The notes: a model not told the origin generated them from the letters alone. Positions 9,999 to 22,798 are shown, numbered from the stretch's first letter. The stretch is 64,000 bases of DNA from Metopolophium dirhodum (GCF_019925205.1 NC_083560.1:18557145-18621144); one strand, 5' to 3'. Program-made: numbers and translations.

Positions 9999-12521
9999 CA
10001 GTGTTAGGAACAGATAACAAAAAAATCATCTAAGATAAAGATAACAAAGCTAAATTTTATCTAAGATACAGATAAAAGATAAACAAATCAAATTCATCTG
10101 ACAAAAAGATAAAAGATAAAAATATTTTATCTAGATATAATTATCTAAATATTTAAATAACAGATAATTTTAGAAATTAAAATTAAAAAAACTAATTTAA
10201 AAAAATATATATACCGTCATGTGAGTACACAAAAAAATACACACACAAGAGAACCCATGGCAAACGGCCGTTCTTTCCGGGAGGGTGGTGGGGTCACCGG
10301 CCAATTTTCGTGTCACGTACTATTATTAATTAACAACATTGAAAAGATATTTACGAGTATTGTGTATTTGTGTATACGAAATAATGTTTATTATTATTAT
10401 ACGTCACGTGCAATTAAAATTGGTTTAGAGATTGTTTATAGCCCATAGATTTATAATATAAAAAAGGCGGATAAGTGGATGTCGCTCTGCTGTACAGCAG
10501 GTAACAAGTGGGTCGCTGTAATGGATGGTGTTAAATTTGAATTCAATGATATAATATCATTTCTGAGCGAAAACGGTCAGTCTGCCTATGATATTACCAA
10601 GTATATTTGATGATATTATTGTGAATAAAGTAATTTATATATTATAACTATTTACGTGGAGCCTTGTTTTAAATTTTCTTTTTATAAATCCTAAGCCATA
10701 AAAGTTAAACATGTTATACCTTTTTAACTACAAAATAATTAATAAATTATAAATTTGATAAATGTTGTCAAAATTTGAACTTTAAATGCTTATAAACAAA
10801 AATTGTGCCTATGTATTTTTAATATATTTCAACTGCTATTAGAACAATATATCAGGAGCCTTATATTCAATTTTCACGCTTTTTTACCCAACAAAAAAAT
10901 TTTTATTGATATTTATAGAAAAAAATTGAAAACTCACAATGTCCGTAAACCGCTCAAAAAGAGTCAAAATATTTTCAAAATTTTATGGTGTATAGAAATA
11001 ATAAAAACATTCAGTGAAATTTTCAAGTATCTACAGTTATTCGTTTTTTAATTACAATAAAATAAGAAAATTGTTACATGAGAAATCGAGTGAATATCAA
11101 ATGTTGTAAAAATATAAATTTCAGACGCTCATAAAAATTTAATTTAAGTTTCTTGTAGACATTTATTTTTTGATAAAGGTAGACAAACTTATGAGTAATC
11201 TTATATTACATTTTAAAATCTTAGATTTAAAAAGAAAAATTTTTATGAATTCTCAACTCAATATAATTTGCTAATTTTCGTGATTTTTCCGTATTTTGTC
11301 AAAATTTGAACTTTAAATGCTTATAAATAAAAACTGTGACTAAGGATTTTTAATTTTTTTCATCTGCCTTTGAAACAATAACTTAGGAGCCTTTTATTAA
11401 ATTTTCAAGCTTTTTTACTCAACAGATAAAATTTTATTGATATTTATAGAAAAAAAAACTAAAAAAATTGAAAACTGACAATGTCCGTAAACAGCTCAAA
11501 AAGAGTCAAAATATTTTCAACATTTTATGGTGTATAGAAAATGCTAATATAAACATTCAGTCAAAATGTCATGTCCCTACGGTCATTTATTTTAGAGTTA
11601 TACCAAAAACCAAAATCGATTTTCTCGAAAACAGATTTTGCGTAAAAATTCCCGTTTTTCCTTAATTTTTTTTTTTGTTTTTCACGTCGCTTTCGAAAAA
11701 TACTAATTTTTTCTTTTGACCCCCCCAAAGTAACAACTAGATTCACTTTCCTATCAGAAAAGTTACTGTTGAAGAAAATCCAAGCACTTTTACTGTCCTA
11801 AAAAGTGATGACAGACACAAAAATAAAAAAAAAAACACACATCATTGTAAAATCAATACATTCATCGCTTCGCACAGAATCTAACATAAAACCCGATATA
11901 TATAAATAGCATCTCATGTATTGCTCGTCAGACTTATCAATTGTCATTCATTTCAGACGCTTTGCAAATACGGAAAGAATAAACGGCTGGTCAATTTTTA
12001 TTTCTCAATAAATAATATTATATTCTACGGAATTTTTTTTGGGACGGCGGTGGTTATAACTTGCCATCTGTTCTATTATTCGTATTTTAATTATAGTTTA
12101 AAAATATTTATAAAATTCTGGGAATTTGACATATTTTTTGCGACAGTAATATACTAATATAGGCTAATTACATAAATTAAATAGTATATTATATTATATA
12201 TCATTAACCGATTACAGAATATTAATATGTAATAAGTAATAAGTATCTAATAGGAATAATTTATAGAATTTTCAGAATAATGTCATATAGGTATTATTAG
12301 CCCTAGATGTTGTTCTACGTACAAGTTGTGCCTCAGATAATGAGAATAAAAATGAAACATTTTCGAACAGATCTAGCTAATTTTCGTCAAGAAACTTATA
12401 TTGTACATTTATCTGGATAAGTTAAATTTTTAGCTAAAATAAATACTTAGATAACTTATATTTATTTATCTAGATAAGATAAAAGATAAAAAAATAATTA
12501 TCTGGATAAGTCCTAACACTG
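9999..12521. mobile_element. hAT-type element with perfect 8-bp target duplication
   Basis: Termini are CAGTGTTAGGA at 9999 and TCCTAACACTG ending at 12521. Both are flanked by ATTAGTAG (9991-9998 and 12522-12529), a perfect 8-bp target duplication. Subterminal regions are packed with TTATCTAGATAA-like motifs. After subtracting the nested family A copy the element is about 1.1 kb, with no transposase frame, so it is non-autonomous. Confidence 0.88.
10461..11885 (+). mobile_element. Family A repeat, full-length copy nested in the hAT
   Basis: Reference copy for the family. It opens with AAAAAGGCGGATAAGTGGAT and closes with CGCACAGAATCTAACAT. An inner inverted pair, GATTCTGAGCG (near the start in most copies) and CGCTCAGAATC (at the end), brackets the body. 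The two halves are homologous: a block of about 550 bp ('tttgaactttaaatgctt ... aacattcag') occurs at about 10770 and again at about 11310. I recognise no protein, and ends and class are unresolved. Confidence 0.85.
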
Positions 12522-15500
12522 ATTAGTAGCATTGGCTCTCTATATCATAATATCGATTTCAGCCGTTTTCAAATAAAGAGTCGGTGGAGCGGGCGAGTTT
12601 CCACCACCACAAATATAACAATTATTATTATTGTTCGTCGGCAGCTGTAACATATTTTTTTCATACACTGAAATTACATTTTTCTTCTGGAGATTATTGG
12701 TCGGGAAAAATATGTACAACAAATAACAGAATAATGTTTAAACCGTATAATTCCATTTAGTCCGATGGATGTAAAAATTTTTAATTTAAATAAATCAAAA
12801 TTAATTTATCGTTGAAACCTAGTCCGTTGTAGCATTAGTAGCATTAGTAGTAAAGGCTCTCCGCATAAAATATAATTTGTTATCTTTCTAAATCGTATGA
12901 AAAAAAAAATATTTACTACAGAAAACGAGTCACTTACAAATACTTGCAAATACTTATTGTAATGTTTCCAATGCATTTTCGTGTCCAAAAATATTTATTA
13001 TTATTATTGTTCGTCAGCAGTTGTGGCCCAATTTTCGTCATTACAAAGATACACTGAAATTACTTATTTCTTCGGGAGATGATTTATCGGAAAAAATATG
13101 TACAACAAATAACAGAATAACATTTAAACCGTATTAGTCCGATGGATGTAAATATTTTTTAATTTAATCAAATCAAAGTTAAATTAATCTAGATCGTTAA
13201 TTATAATACAAGTTTTTACCACCACAAATATAACAATTATTATTACTGTTCGTCGGTAGCTGTAACATATTTTTTTTTCATTACAAAGATACACTGAAAT
13301 TACATTTTTCTTCTGGAGATTATTGGTCGGAAAAAATATGTACAACAAATAACAGAATAATGTTTAAATCGTATAAATCCATTTAGTCCGATAGATGTAA
13401 ATATTTTTAATTTAAATAAATCAAAATTAATTCATCGTTGAAATCTAGTCCGTTGTAGGATTAGTAGTAGAGGCTCTCCGTATAGAATATAATTTGGTAT
13501 CTTTCTAAATCGTATGAAAAAAAAAATAATATTTACTACAGAAAACGAGTCACTTACAAATACTTGCAAATAATTATTGTAATGTTTCCAATGCATTTTC
13601 GTGTCCAAAAATATTTATTATTATTATTGATCGTCAGCAGTTGTGGCCCAATTTTCGTCATTACAAAGATACACTGAAATTACTTATTTCTTCGGGAGAT
13701 GATTGAACGGAAAAATAATATGTACAACAAACCGGATAATATTTAAACCGTATAAATCCATTTAGTCCGATGGATGTAAATATTTTTTAATTTAATCAAA
13801 TCAAAGTTAAATTAATCTAGATCGTTAATTATAATACAAGTTTCCACCACCACAAATATAACAATTATTATTACTGTTCGTCGGTAGCTGTAACATATTT
13901 TTTTTTCATTACAATGATACACTGAAATTTCATATTTCTTCGGGAGATTATTGATCGGAAAAAATATGTACAACAAATAACAGAATACTATTTAAACCGT
14001 ATAAATGCATTAGTCCGATAGATGTAAATATTTTTTTATTTGATTAAATCAAAATTAAATTAATCTAGACCGTTGTAGAATTAGCAGTAGTGAATCTCCG
14101 TATAGAATAATTTAGATATTATTTTCCGAAATCGTATTGAAAACAATTTCGATCAGAGAAAAATAGTCGTCGGAGTGTACAAACACGTATATTGTAATGT
14201 TTCCAATGCATTTTCGTCCACAAATGTTATCCTACGAGTTTCCACCACCACAATTATAACAATTATTATTATTGTTCGTCAGCAGCTGTGGCCCAATATT
14301 GTTCATTACAGAGATACACTGAAATTACAATATATTTCTTCGGAAGATTATTGGTCGGAAAAATATGTACAACAAATAACAGAATAATGTTTAAATCGTA
14401 TAAATCCATTTAGTCCGATGGATGTAAATATTTTTTAATTTGATTAAATCAAAGTTAAATTAATCTAGACCGTTGTAGAATTAGCAGTAGTGAATCTCCG
14501 TATAGAATAATTTAGATATTATTTTCCGAAATCGTATTGAAAACAATTTCGATCAGAGAAAAATAGTCGTCGGAGTGTACAAACACGTATATTGTAATGT
14601 TTCCAATGCATTTTCGTCCAAACATATTACCCCACACGAGTTCCCACAAACACAAAAAATACCAATTATTATTATTACAAATTGTTCGTCGGCAGCTGTG
14701 GCCCAATTTTTTCCATTACAGAGATACACTGAAATTACATATTTCTTCGGAAGATTATTGGTCGGAAAAATATGTACAACAAATAACAGAAGAATGTTTA
14801 AATCGTATAAATCCATTTAGTCCGATAGATGTAAATATTCTTAATTCAATTAAATCAAAATTAATTATCATTCAAACCTAGTCCGCTGTAGGGTTAGTAG
14901 TAAAGGCTCTCCGTATAGAATAAAATTTGTTATTTTCCTAAATCGCATGTAAAAAAATATCGATTACAGAAAACGAGTCACTGGAACGGGTAAGCACCAA
15001 TAGGTATATCGTAATGTTTCCAATATATTTTCGTCTACAATTAATATTATCCTATACGAGTTTCCACCACCATGAAAATAACAATAAATTATTGTTATTG
15101 TTCACCAGGAGCTGTGGCCTATTTTTTCCCCATTAAAAAGATACACTGTAATTACATATTTCTTCGAAAGGTTATTGAACGGAAAAAATATGTACAACAA
15201 ACAGAATAATATTTAAATCGTACAAATCCATTACTCCGATCTATGTAAACATTAATTATGTATTTGAATACATATAATGAAAGTTGAGCTTTTAAAATAT
15301 CTTCGCTCGTTTCGTTCACTCTTAAAAATTTATGGCGTAAGAGTTACGAACTAATACCTGTGAGAAACACTAGAAAATACGTTTTTAGTTTAATTAAATA
15401 AAAAATAAATTGTCATTGAAATTGAGACGATTGTGTGTTTAGTATAGGCTTTTCACATAGAATAATAAATTTGGATATTATTTTCCGAAATCGTATTAAA

Positions 15501-15730
15501 AACAATTTCGATTAGAGAAAAACAGTCGTCGGAGTGGACAATCACCTACCTATATAATATTATGATAGATTTCTCCAATAATTTCTCTACAAATATCATC
15601 TTCGGTAGCTTTCGCCTGATTATTTTTATTCCAAAGATCCGCTGAAATTACGAATTTCTTTGAGAGATTATCGATCGGATGAAATGTACAACGAACCAAT
15701 TAATAATATTTAAATCATATAAATATTGAC

Positions 15731-16256
15731 TGGCTTAACCTGTGTGCGTAATATATACTCTATTTATAGGTCAGTCACCTAGTTAGTACATGTACCCGAC
15801 TTTGTGAAATAATTTGAACTATCTAGTGCTACCGCGAGTCGCGAATTATATTTAGAACTTATGGTATACATTTGAACGTGGTTAAATAACCACACGGAAA
15901 AAAAATTTGGTTACGGTAAATAGTTGGATTATATTTTGTTGGACTAACGATCTATTTAGTTGTGTCAAAAAATGTGAGTGATGTTGAGAGTACTGAAATT
16001 AATTAGTTGAAATATTATAGTTGCACCAACTCATTGTATAGTAATTTCAACTATATTGGATAGTACCTCAAATTTAACCACATTAAATGGTTTATATACA
16101 AATATTGAATAGTTACAGCAACTATAATCAATGTCAAAATAATTTTAACAATATAATATTGTAATGTCAACTATACAATTTAGTACCAGTATAATATATA
16201 AAATTATTATGCAAAACACGAATCACCACTAAAATAAAATTATGTCGTCACAAATA
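15731..16256. other. AT-rich DNA with CACGGAAAAAA element end
   Basis: From 15892 the text CACGGAAAAAAAA is followed by a stretch rich in 'aactatag' words. A similar start occurs at 18114. These look like left ends of one unclassified repeat family, but I could not find right ends. Confidence 0.35.
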
Positions 16257-16649
16257 TACGGGGTGCGGCAGTCAAATCCGACGATTTGAAAAAATATAAA
16301 AAAATATAGAAACAGTTTTTATTAATTTTTCGCCAAACAATTAAAAATTACACGAGTGGAATTTCATGTTATATATTTAAAAACTTCATTTTTAAATATT
16401 GTGTCAGTCAAATAATGCCTTCCCCTTGGTTAGCCACACCTTTTTACTACAAAATGTATATATTATATATCATTACATTTTTAATTCGTTTTTACCGCGA
16501 ACGAACGCTGTTCACTCGACCACCAATGCTCCATGATTACAGAATTAAGGGTATTTAAAAGCGATAAGTACATACCCGAAATCTCTACCAGTTTAGCCAC
16601 GCCCGCCAGTTCATGTTAGAATCGTCGGGTTTGACTGCCGCACCCTGTA
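16257..16649. mobile_element. MITE with about 33-bp inverted repeats
   Basis: Left end TACGGGGTGCGGCAGTCAAA and right end TTTGACTGCCGCACCCTGTA are inverted copies continuing about 33 bp. TA at both tips fits a TA target duplication (Tc1/mariner-like), but the superfamily is inferred only from that. There is no open frame. Confidence 0.8.
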
Positions 16650-17320
16650 TATATTGTTTAAATTGGGTAATTCAAATTGATCAAAGAAAAAATAATAATA
16701 ATAATACATCGAATTCAAAATTTTGTATTTTCAGTATAGGCGTAAGTATTAAAAAATGGAAATAAATATGTTTTATCATTATACATGTCTACACACGCAA
16801 GAGTCGATAAATCATAATATATTAAATATGAAAATTATTGATTAGAGCAAATTAGTTATTTCATTTGTCAGCGGTCTTCCCGTTACACGGTGTATAACTC
16901 GACAGCTGTGCATATCAAACATGCATAAGTATCAGTGTAACTAATAAATAATTATAGGTAATAATATACCATATAAGCCAGTCACCACTCGCCACTATAA
17001 TATTTCGTTCGACGCGGTAATTTTTCGATTTATTTATAAGGATAACCTAACCTTTTTAAATCGATATCGTGTCCTACGCGCATCATTAATTTGACATTCA
17101 TTCGACCACTCCTTTACTTATTTTCGTATGGAACAAAAAAAAAAAAAAAACGACGACAGGCGACAGTATAAAAAATGTGTACCTGTACATGGAAATAAAA
17201 ACGATCGTGTCCGTTTATTGTCTCACTGTTTTGCACACAATCGTTATAAAAATAATAATTAGGGTTAGGATAATATTTATGACCTCAATTTATTACTCTA
17301 AAAAACGCATGCAAATATGC
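16650..17320. other. Unique AT-rich DNA
   Basis: No recognised feature apart from a short A homopolymer near 17135. Confidence 0.45.
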
Positions 17321-17850
17321 AAGGCTGGGAATTAACGAGTTAAAAAGTTAATTTTATTTTAACTTTTCAACTTTACTAGTGACTTTTGGCTTTTCATTAA
17401 CTTAACTGTTAACTTACTAAATTTCTTTCTTAATTAACGCGAAATTAACGAGTTAATTTTTAATTTTTAGAAGTAAGTTAAGTTAATTTATTTTGTTTTT
17501 AATTTTATAATATTTCACTATTTCAGTCTATTTTGTTTTCATGTCAAAAAATTTGTACCGTAAATTGTTTAAAGTTAAAAATTTATATTATTCGAATCTA
17601 ACTTATATGGAAATACTGTATGAAGTATTGACACTATATCCTATAATTTAGTTTTGGGTTAGAAAAAAATCAAGTATACGCTAGCGTTGTATAAACGAAT
17701 TAACTTTTTTTTAACTTAATAAAAAGTTAACAAAAAGTGTTATTAATTTTTAACTTAACTGAGTTAATCTATATTTAAATTAACTTTTAACTTTTTGTTA
17801 TTGGTGCATATTAACTGAGTTAAAAAAAAATCATTAACTTGCCCAGCCTT
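17321..17850. mobile_element. Family B element, complete
   Basis: AAGGCTGGGAATTAACGAGT at the left end, AACTTGCCCAGCCTT at the right end. The interior is almost wholly GTTAACTTTT-type text that is self-complementary over hundreds of bases. The 530-bp length is typical of the compact form. I could not identify a target duplication here. Confidence 0.85.
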
Positions 17851-18699
17851 GGATTTGTATATAAAATATTAAAGTATAAATGCCTTTAAAACAATCGATA
17901 CGACAATAACATACAATGCATGAAATACAGTATACCTGTGTGTTATCCTGGCGCCTGTTGATTTAGTCGTTTCACTTTTGATTTAAATCTCAAAAAATGA
18001 ATCAAAAGTAGATAAAAAAACAATTCGGTTCACTATACACGTCACAGGTACACTGTAAATTAATGAGTTGAATGATGGACATTTTTTAGAGGTTTTTAAA
18101 CTTTCATCGGTTCACGGAAAAAAAAATTACTATAATATATTATAGTTAAACAAATTATGTTAAGTATAACTATTTAATACGTAAAATAACTAAAATGATT
18201 TACTTATTAGTTATTATTACTATATAAATATAGTTATTAGTTATGGTTATAGGTTTGCTATATTTCAGTTCGAATAACTATAATAACTTGACTATAATAT
18301 TTTAGTAAATCTGATTAATCTTATAGCTATCCCTATACCTACCAATTATAATGTACAGTCAATCCTACTATTTTTATAGTACAAACAACTGTTTTGTTTA
18401 TTCTGTGTTATCAGATAACACATTTATGGAAGATTGATAACTTTCTTTAGCTTCTATTCAGAAGTACTTATAATGAGTGCATATTGCAATCTGTAAACTA
18501 TAAGTTTTTTTTTTTATTATTATTATTGATAATTGGTCTTTTAACTTGTAAAATGAATATATACTTATGCATTAACGCCCAAATATGTAAAAATTTGCAA
18601 AACACAATTTTCTCTATCCGTTTCTGTGTCATACAAAACGAATTCATAAACCGATCTGCAATGTACATGACCAAAAGTTAAAGTATGGAACATCGTGGG
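17851..18699. other. AT-rich DNA, second CACGGAAAAAA repeat end at 18114
   Basis: From 18114 the text resembles 15892 onward. The remainder holds no recognised gene. Confidence 0.35.
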
Positions 18700-18870
18700 C
18701 GTAACGCAATTGCGCACTTTTTACTTTTTTACCTGAAAAAAACACAACACGATTGCGCACTTTTTCCGTTTTTAAATTTGAGAAAGCCCAACGTGATTGT
18801 GCACAACGTTTTACCTTTCATATTCGAGCAAACGCAACAACGATCGCGCAAAACCAATATTTTGTATTGC
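18700..18870. repeat. Diverged minisatellite, period about 46-48 bp
   Basis: Four units carry an (A/G)CGATTGCGCAC-like core at about 18704, 18750, 18797 and 18840. The period is close to a multiple of three in part, so the plus frame 18685-18891 shows an imperfect 15-16 residue repeat. I see no other sign of coding. Confidence 0.65.
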
Positions 18871-19241
18871 GTTGGAATTAAAAAAAATTAACAATAATAT
18901 TGTCCTATGATATCTTTAACGATTTACTTACAATACTAAAACTTAGTACCTATATTATAATATTATATACATGAAACGAAAAACGAATATATTATATCAT
19001 AAATAAAGTTCATACAATTCAAAAAATTTAACAACATTAATAATAATAACGTAATACCTATAGTCAAAAATAAATAATTATAATACAACACGTCACAATT
19101 ATTACGCGTCAAAAAAAGGAATTATCTTCGGTATTTTTCTACAAAAATAAATAAATAAGATTTACTCATGATGATAATAAAAATAATAATAATTTAATAC
19201 ATGTACCTAGTATGGAATATTCATTAATTTATTCAAAAAAA
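18871..19241. other. AT-rich DNA, nothing recognised
   Basis: Short AT-rich stretch between the minisatellite and the next family A copy, with no open frame or repeat that I can identify. Confidence 0.5.
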
Positions 19242-19572
19242 AGGTAGGTAAGTGGATGTCGCTCTGCTGTACATTAGGTTACAAGTGGATCACTGTAATG
19301 GATGGTGTTAAATTTGAATTCAATGATATAATATCGTTGTATAAGAAAAACGATTCTGAGCGAAAACGGTCAGTCAGCCTATGATATTACCAAGTATATT
19401 TGATGATATTATTGTGAATAAAGTAATTTATATATTTACTTTTTACGTGGAACCTTGTTTTAAATTTACAATCCTCTTATACATTTTTAACTACAAAATA
19501 ATTATTACATTTTAAATTTGATAAATTTTGTCAAAATTTGAACTTCAAATGTTTGTAAAAAAAAATTGTGCC
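19242..19572 (+). mobile_element. Family A, 5' part only
   Basis: Matches the first 330 bp of the 10461 copy (GGTAGGTAAGTGGATGTCGC onward) and stops abruptly after 'aaaattgtgcctaa', where unrelated sequence begins. Confidence 0.85.
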
Positions 19573-20005
19573 TAACGGTCTCCATATTATATGAACCCAT
19601 CAAATTGAATAGGAGTTACTGTTGATGGACGGTTCCCCCCCCCCCCCCTCAAGACATTCAAGTCATTTTAATTATACCTATGTTATCAAATTTACTTATT
19701 GTACAAATTGTATAGATTGTAAATATGCTTAAATAAATTAAATAAAAAATTTAAAAAAAAAAAACTGAACTGTAAAATTGCGTTTTCGGGGGTTACATCA
19801 CTCGGCCCATCCACCGCTTGATAATCATTACTATATGGAGACACTGCCGCCCAGAATTAGGGCTATTGGGCCCCCCTCTGTCATGCCGTCCAGTCTTGTA
19901 GTATACGACTATTGTATCGCACCCCATATTACCTATATTGTATAATTAATTGTATATATTATGATACTCTTGTGTTCGTTCTAATAAAAACATTTTAAAA
20001 AACGA
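19573..20005 (+). mobile_element. Possible non-LTR retrotransposon 3' tails
   Basis: Two segments end like LINE 3' UTRs: one in 'tgcttaaataaattaaataaa' followed by oligo-A (about 19765), and one in 'ctaataaaaacattttaaaa' (about 20000). A C14 run lies at 19635-19648. No RT motif is visible, so this is tentative. Confidence 0.3.
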
Positions 20006-21699
20006 ATTTTTATATAGACACTCGTACGCGGGAAAAAAATATTGTAAATTTGTGTTTATATTTGTATTACGATTTATGCATGGTTATTTCTGAGTCTGGT
20101 CAACAAAGGGTTAAAACGTTTTGCGACATATTATCCTTTTGTTACGCAAAAATGTACCACAATTTATTTCTCAAGCCGTGTAATGCGTGTATTCTTGAAA
20201 ATGAAAAATCTTTAAATATTACGTCCGGGGTGGCGGTTGGATAACCGCGAGCACGTCACATTGTTATTACAGCATTATTATACATCGGTTACATAAAAAA
20301 ACCACGTCCCCGCGCACTCAATCCCATTGCGGACAAATTTTTTTTTTTTAATTTAAAAAAAACGTTCATCCGAAAGGTCGTTTTCGTGAACGTTATTACA
20401 ATATTGTTGTGTGCTGGAAATGCGGCTGGAACGAAAACAAACGATTACCAGACACGAAATAAATGTCTGATGAAAAGCGAGCGCTCTCCAAGAAAAACAT
20501 TTCGCATTCTTAATTTCTGATTAAGTTTTTGTCGTCACATCTCGCATACTTGTGCACCAGCTGTAAGAGCAGTGGCCGTGTACACAATCCAAAGAGATTA
20601 TAATTTTATAATATTATATGGTCCATTCGGCGTGATGAAAAAATCGAGCGAAATCCGGGGCAATAGTCACAAGTCGTGGGTGGAGGGGGGGGGGGGTGAC
20701 ATATTCTGTATACAGACCAATACGACTCTCGGGGACGCTTTGAATTATTAGTTTTTACTCGGTTATTGCGTTGAGCTTGTACACACGACTTGCGACGATG
20801 CTAGTATAATATACTATATAGTCTCGTCACATATTTTAAGTGTTTGTTTTTGTTTTGCAATTATTATTGTGTTTCCGTGCCGCCCAGTCGCAGTCATCGT
20901 TTCCATAGGGTGCCGCGGCGTTAAAAATAATCGTTTATGACATTCGCGCTAAACAAGGACGGAGCGATGAAAAAGACTTCGTCCGATTTAAAAAAAAAAA
21001 AAACGCATATTAATTTCGAAAACGATTATTGCAGGAGGGTGGGTCGAGATAAACTTTATTCTTAAAACGATCTCGAGTTATAGTGTTATGGGTTGTGTAA
21101 ATGTCATTTGTAATTGTTCGACGACAGCAGGGCTGCGCGGAGTTAAATGAGAAACGCTTTATTTTTTTTTTTTTTGGAAAGTCCCAGCGGGCAATGCTTC
21201 TCAAGTACGAAATCCGATTCATACGTCGGAGAGGATTGAAGACTTAAACTTTTTTCATGCGTTGTTTTGCATTCTCAGCAATTTTTGCGTTTTTCGAGCG
21301 TTTTTTATAATTCATTTTTAGATAATTTCGTTAATTTTTAGTGCATTTTTATTCGAGGCATATCATGCATTTTTAGGTTAAACTCAATTTGTATTTAAAT
21401 ATACATATTAGATCTAGAAATTTCGTTTCGATCATATATCGTTGATTGTCGATTTCGTTCTGTTTATGATATCGATACATCGATGACATATATTTTATCC
21501 ATATAGAGTGTTAGGGACTCAAAACACTATAGCTAAAACTACTGATTTGTCAGTTAGTGTTATATCGTAACCGATTTTTTTTTTCGTAAATTACAATTAT
21601 AACAGCTAATTAGTTTTCGGACGGTCGCCCGTCAGCAACAGTTGATTATATTCGAGTATTTTATAACTTTTTTATAAAGTTTATTCATATGGTCTAATA
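20006..21699. other. Unique intergenic DNA, mildly GC-richer
   Basis: The longest apparently repeat-free stretch in the left half. It has a G-run near 20684-20697 and T-rich tracts. No splice-bounded coding exon or protein motif recognised; it could hold regulatory DNA. Confidence 0.45.
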
Positions 21700-21790
21700 C
21701 AGCGTTTCCCAAACCATGGGTTGTGACCCATTACTGAGTCGCGAATTTTTTTTGATGGGTCGCGACTCGCGGTTACGATTACAGTTGTTT
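21700..21790. mobile_element. Left end of a hAT-like element
   Basis: CAGCGTTTCCCAAACCATGG followed by 'gggtcgcgactcgcgg' resembles termini of hAT elements found in many animals. No matching right end (GGGAAACGCTG) was seen downstream, so the element is probably truncated. Confidence 0.4.
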
Positions 21791-22215
21791 TAGCGGTAAA
21801 TTGATAAATGCTTATGTTATATTTTATTTCATACTCTATATTTCTGAAATCTATATTCTATATTGTATAATAATAATGTGAAGTCTAACTAGTATTGTAG
21901 AATAAATGACGTAAAGCTATTACGATTATGGAATATGTTTTATCTTATCGGTAATTGTGCTAATGACTAGTAACTAGTCGATGCGATCGGTCTCGGTCGT
22001 CTGTCCATAATCCATAATGTGCAGTTGAGCAACGAGAGGTACATCGAGACTACGAAAAGTTTAAGTTATATAGTTATATAGTTATACCAATAATTATACC
22101 CCTAAATAGTAATGGTGAAACTTGATGATCATCGCATATTTTATCTTGGCGGCATTAAGATTAATTCTCAATATTTTCTTAAATCCGGTTATATTTCTGA
22201 CCCAAATCATCATAT
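21791..22215. other. AT-rich DNA, no gene seen
   Basis: Contains the pair 'gtctcggtcgtctgtccata' near 21990. No recognised feature. Confidence 0.4.
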
Positions 22216-22657
22216 TGTATAAACAAAAATGTCCACCCTTAAATCTCAAAATCCCCGTCCTAGCCGGAAGACTTTCCCGGAAGGGTTGCAGGAGGGTGAA
22301 AAAAATACTTTACGACCTATTCTCAAACCTACTGAATGTGCACACGAAATGTAATGAGTATCGGTCTAGCCGTTACGGAGGAGTGCGACAACTGACACTG
22401 CGATACGAGAATTTTATATTCAAAAGTCAACATCAAAATTCAATCTTAATTTTTATGTATATCCAAATAGATTTTCTGTTATCATTATCTAGACGAAGAA
22501 ATACTTATCTGGGCTCGACACTGCTATGGTTCTAGTACCTATATTAATTGTTCGTATCGACCGTATAACGGTGCACCTATACCCGTAAAAAACTCACCCG
22601 AGACGACAGTAATATTAATATATACGTCATTATATTATAGCTTCTATGTATATAATA
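22216..22657 (+). repeat. Duplicated segment copy 1, RTE-like retrotransposon 3' end
   Basis: Nearly identical to 22799-23233. The sentence 'atcggtctagccgttacgga' followed by a tail 'cgagaattttatattca' resembles 3' UTRs of RTE-type LINEs in arthropods (recognition from memory). The plus frame across it has no ATG at its stated opening and no RT motif. Confidence 0.6.
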
Positions 22658-22798
22658 TAATGTGCGACAGAATTAGGCAATGTGCGAACATTTGATTTGA
22701 TAGATGCTTGCACCTGATCTTCCCGCATAACCGATGGCAACCGCAATAGTAAATAAATACTAATTTCTTATAAATTCTACCATAAGCAATAGCAACCA

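Larger units (their letters stand above)
9540..15730. repeat. Satellite-like tandem array, interrupted by a hAT element
   Basis: Recurring blocks are 'ttcgtcggcagctgtggccc', 'agatacactgaaattac', 'atgtacaacaaataacag', 'tttagtccgatggatgtaaa' and 'aatgtttccaatgcattttc'. The last occurs at 12961, 13581, 14196, 14596 and 15012, giving spacings of about 620, 615, 400 and 416 bp: a roughly 400-bp unit and a 615-620-bp unit with an extra half. Diverged units extend from 9540 to 9990 and from 15340 to 15730. No coding potential is apparent. Confidence 0.85.

Noticed and set aside
11468..11665. 65-codon frame conserved in length between family A copies (also 24485-24682 minus)
   Set aside because: Both begin at non-ATG codons in this element. 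Differences between the copies are mostly amino-acid changing, as expected of neutral repeat DNA.
22122..22535. 137-codon frame and its duplicate at 22798-23112
   Set aside because: The shared peptide arises from the duplicated retrotransposon-like DNA; there is no RT or endonuclease motif.
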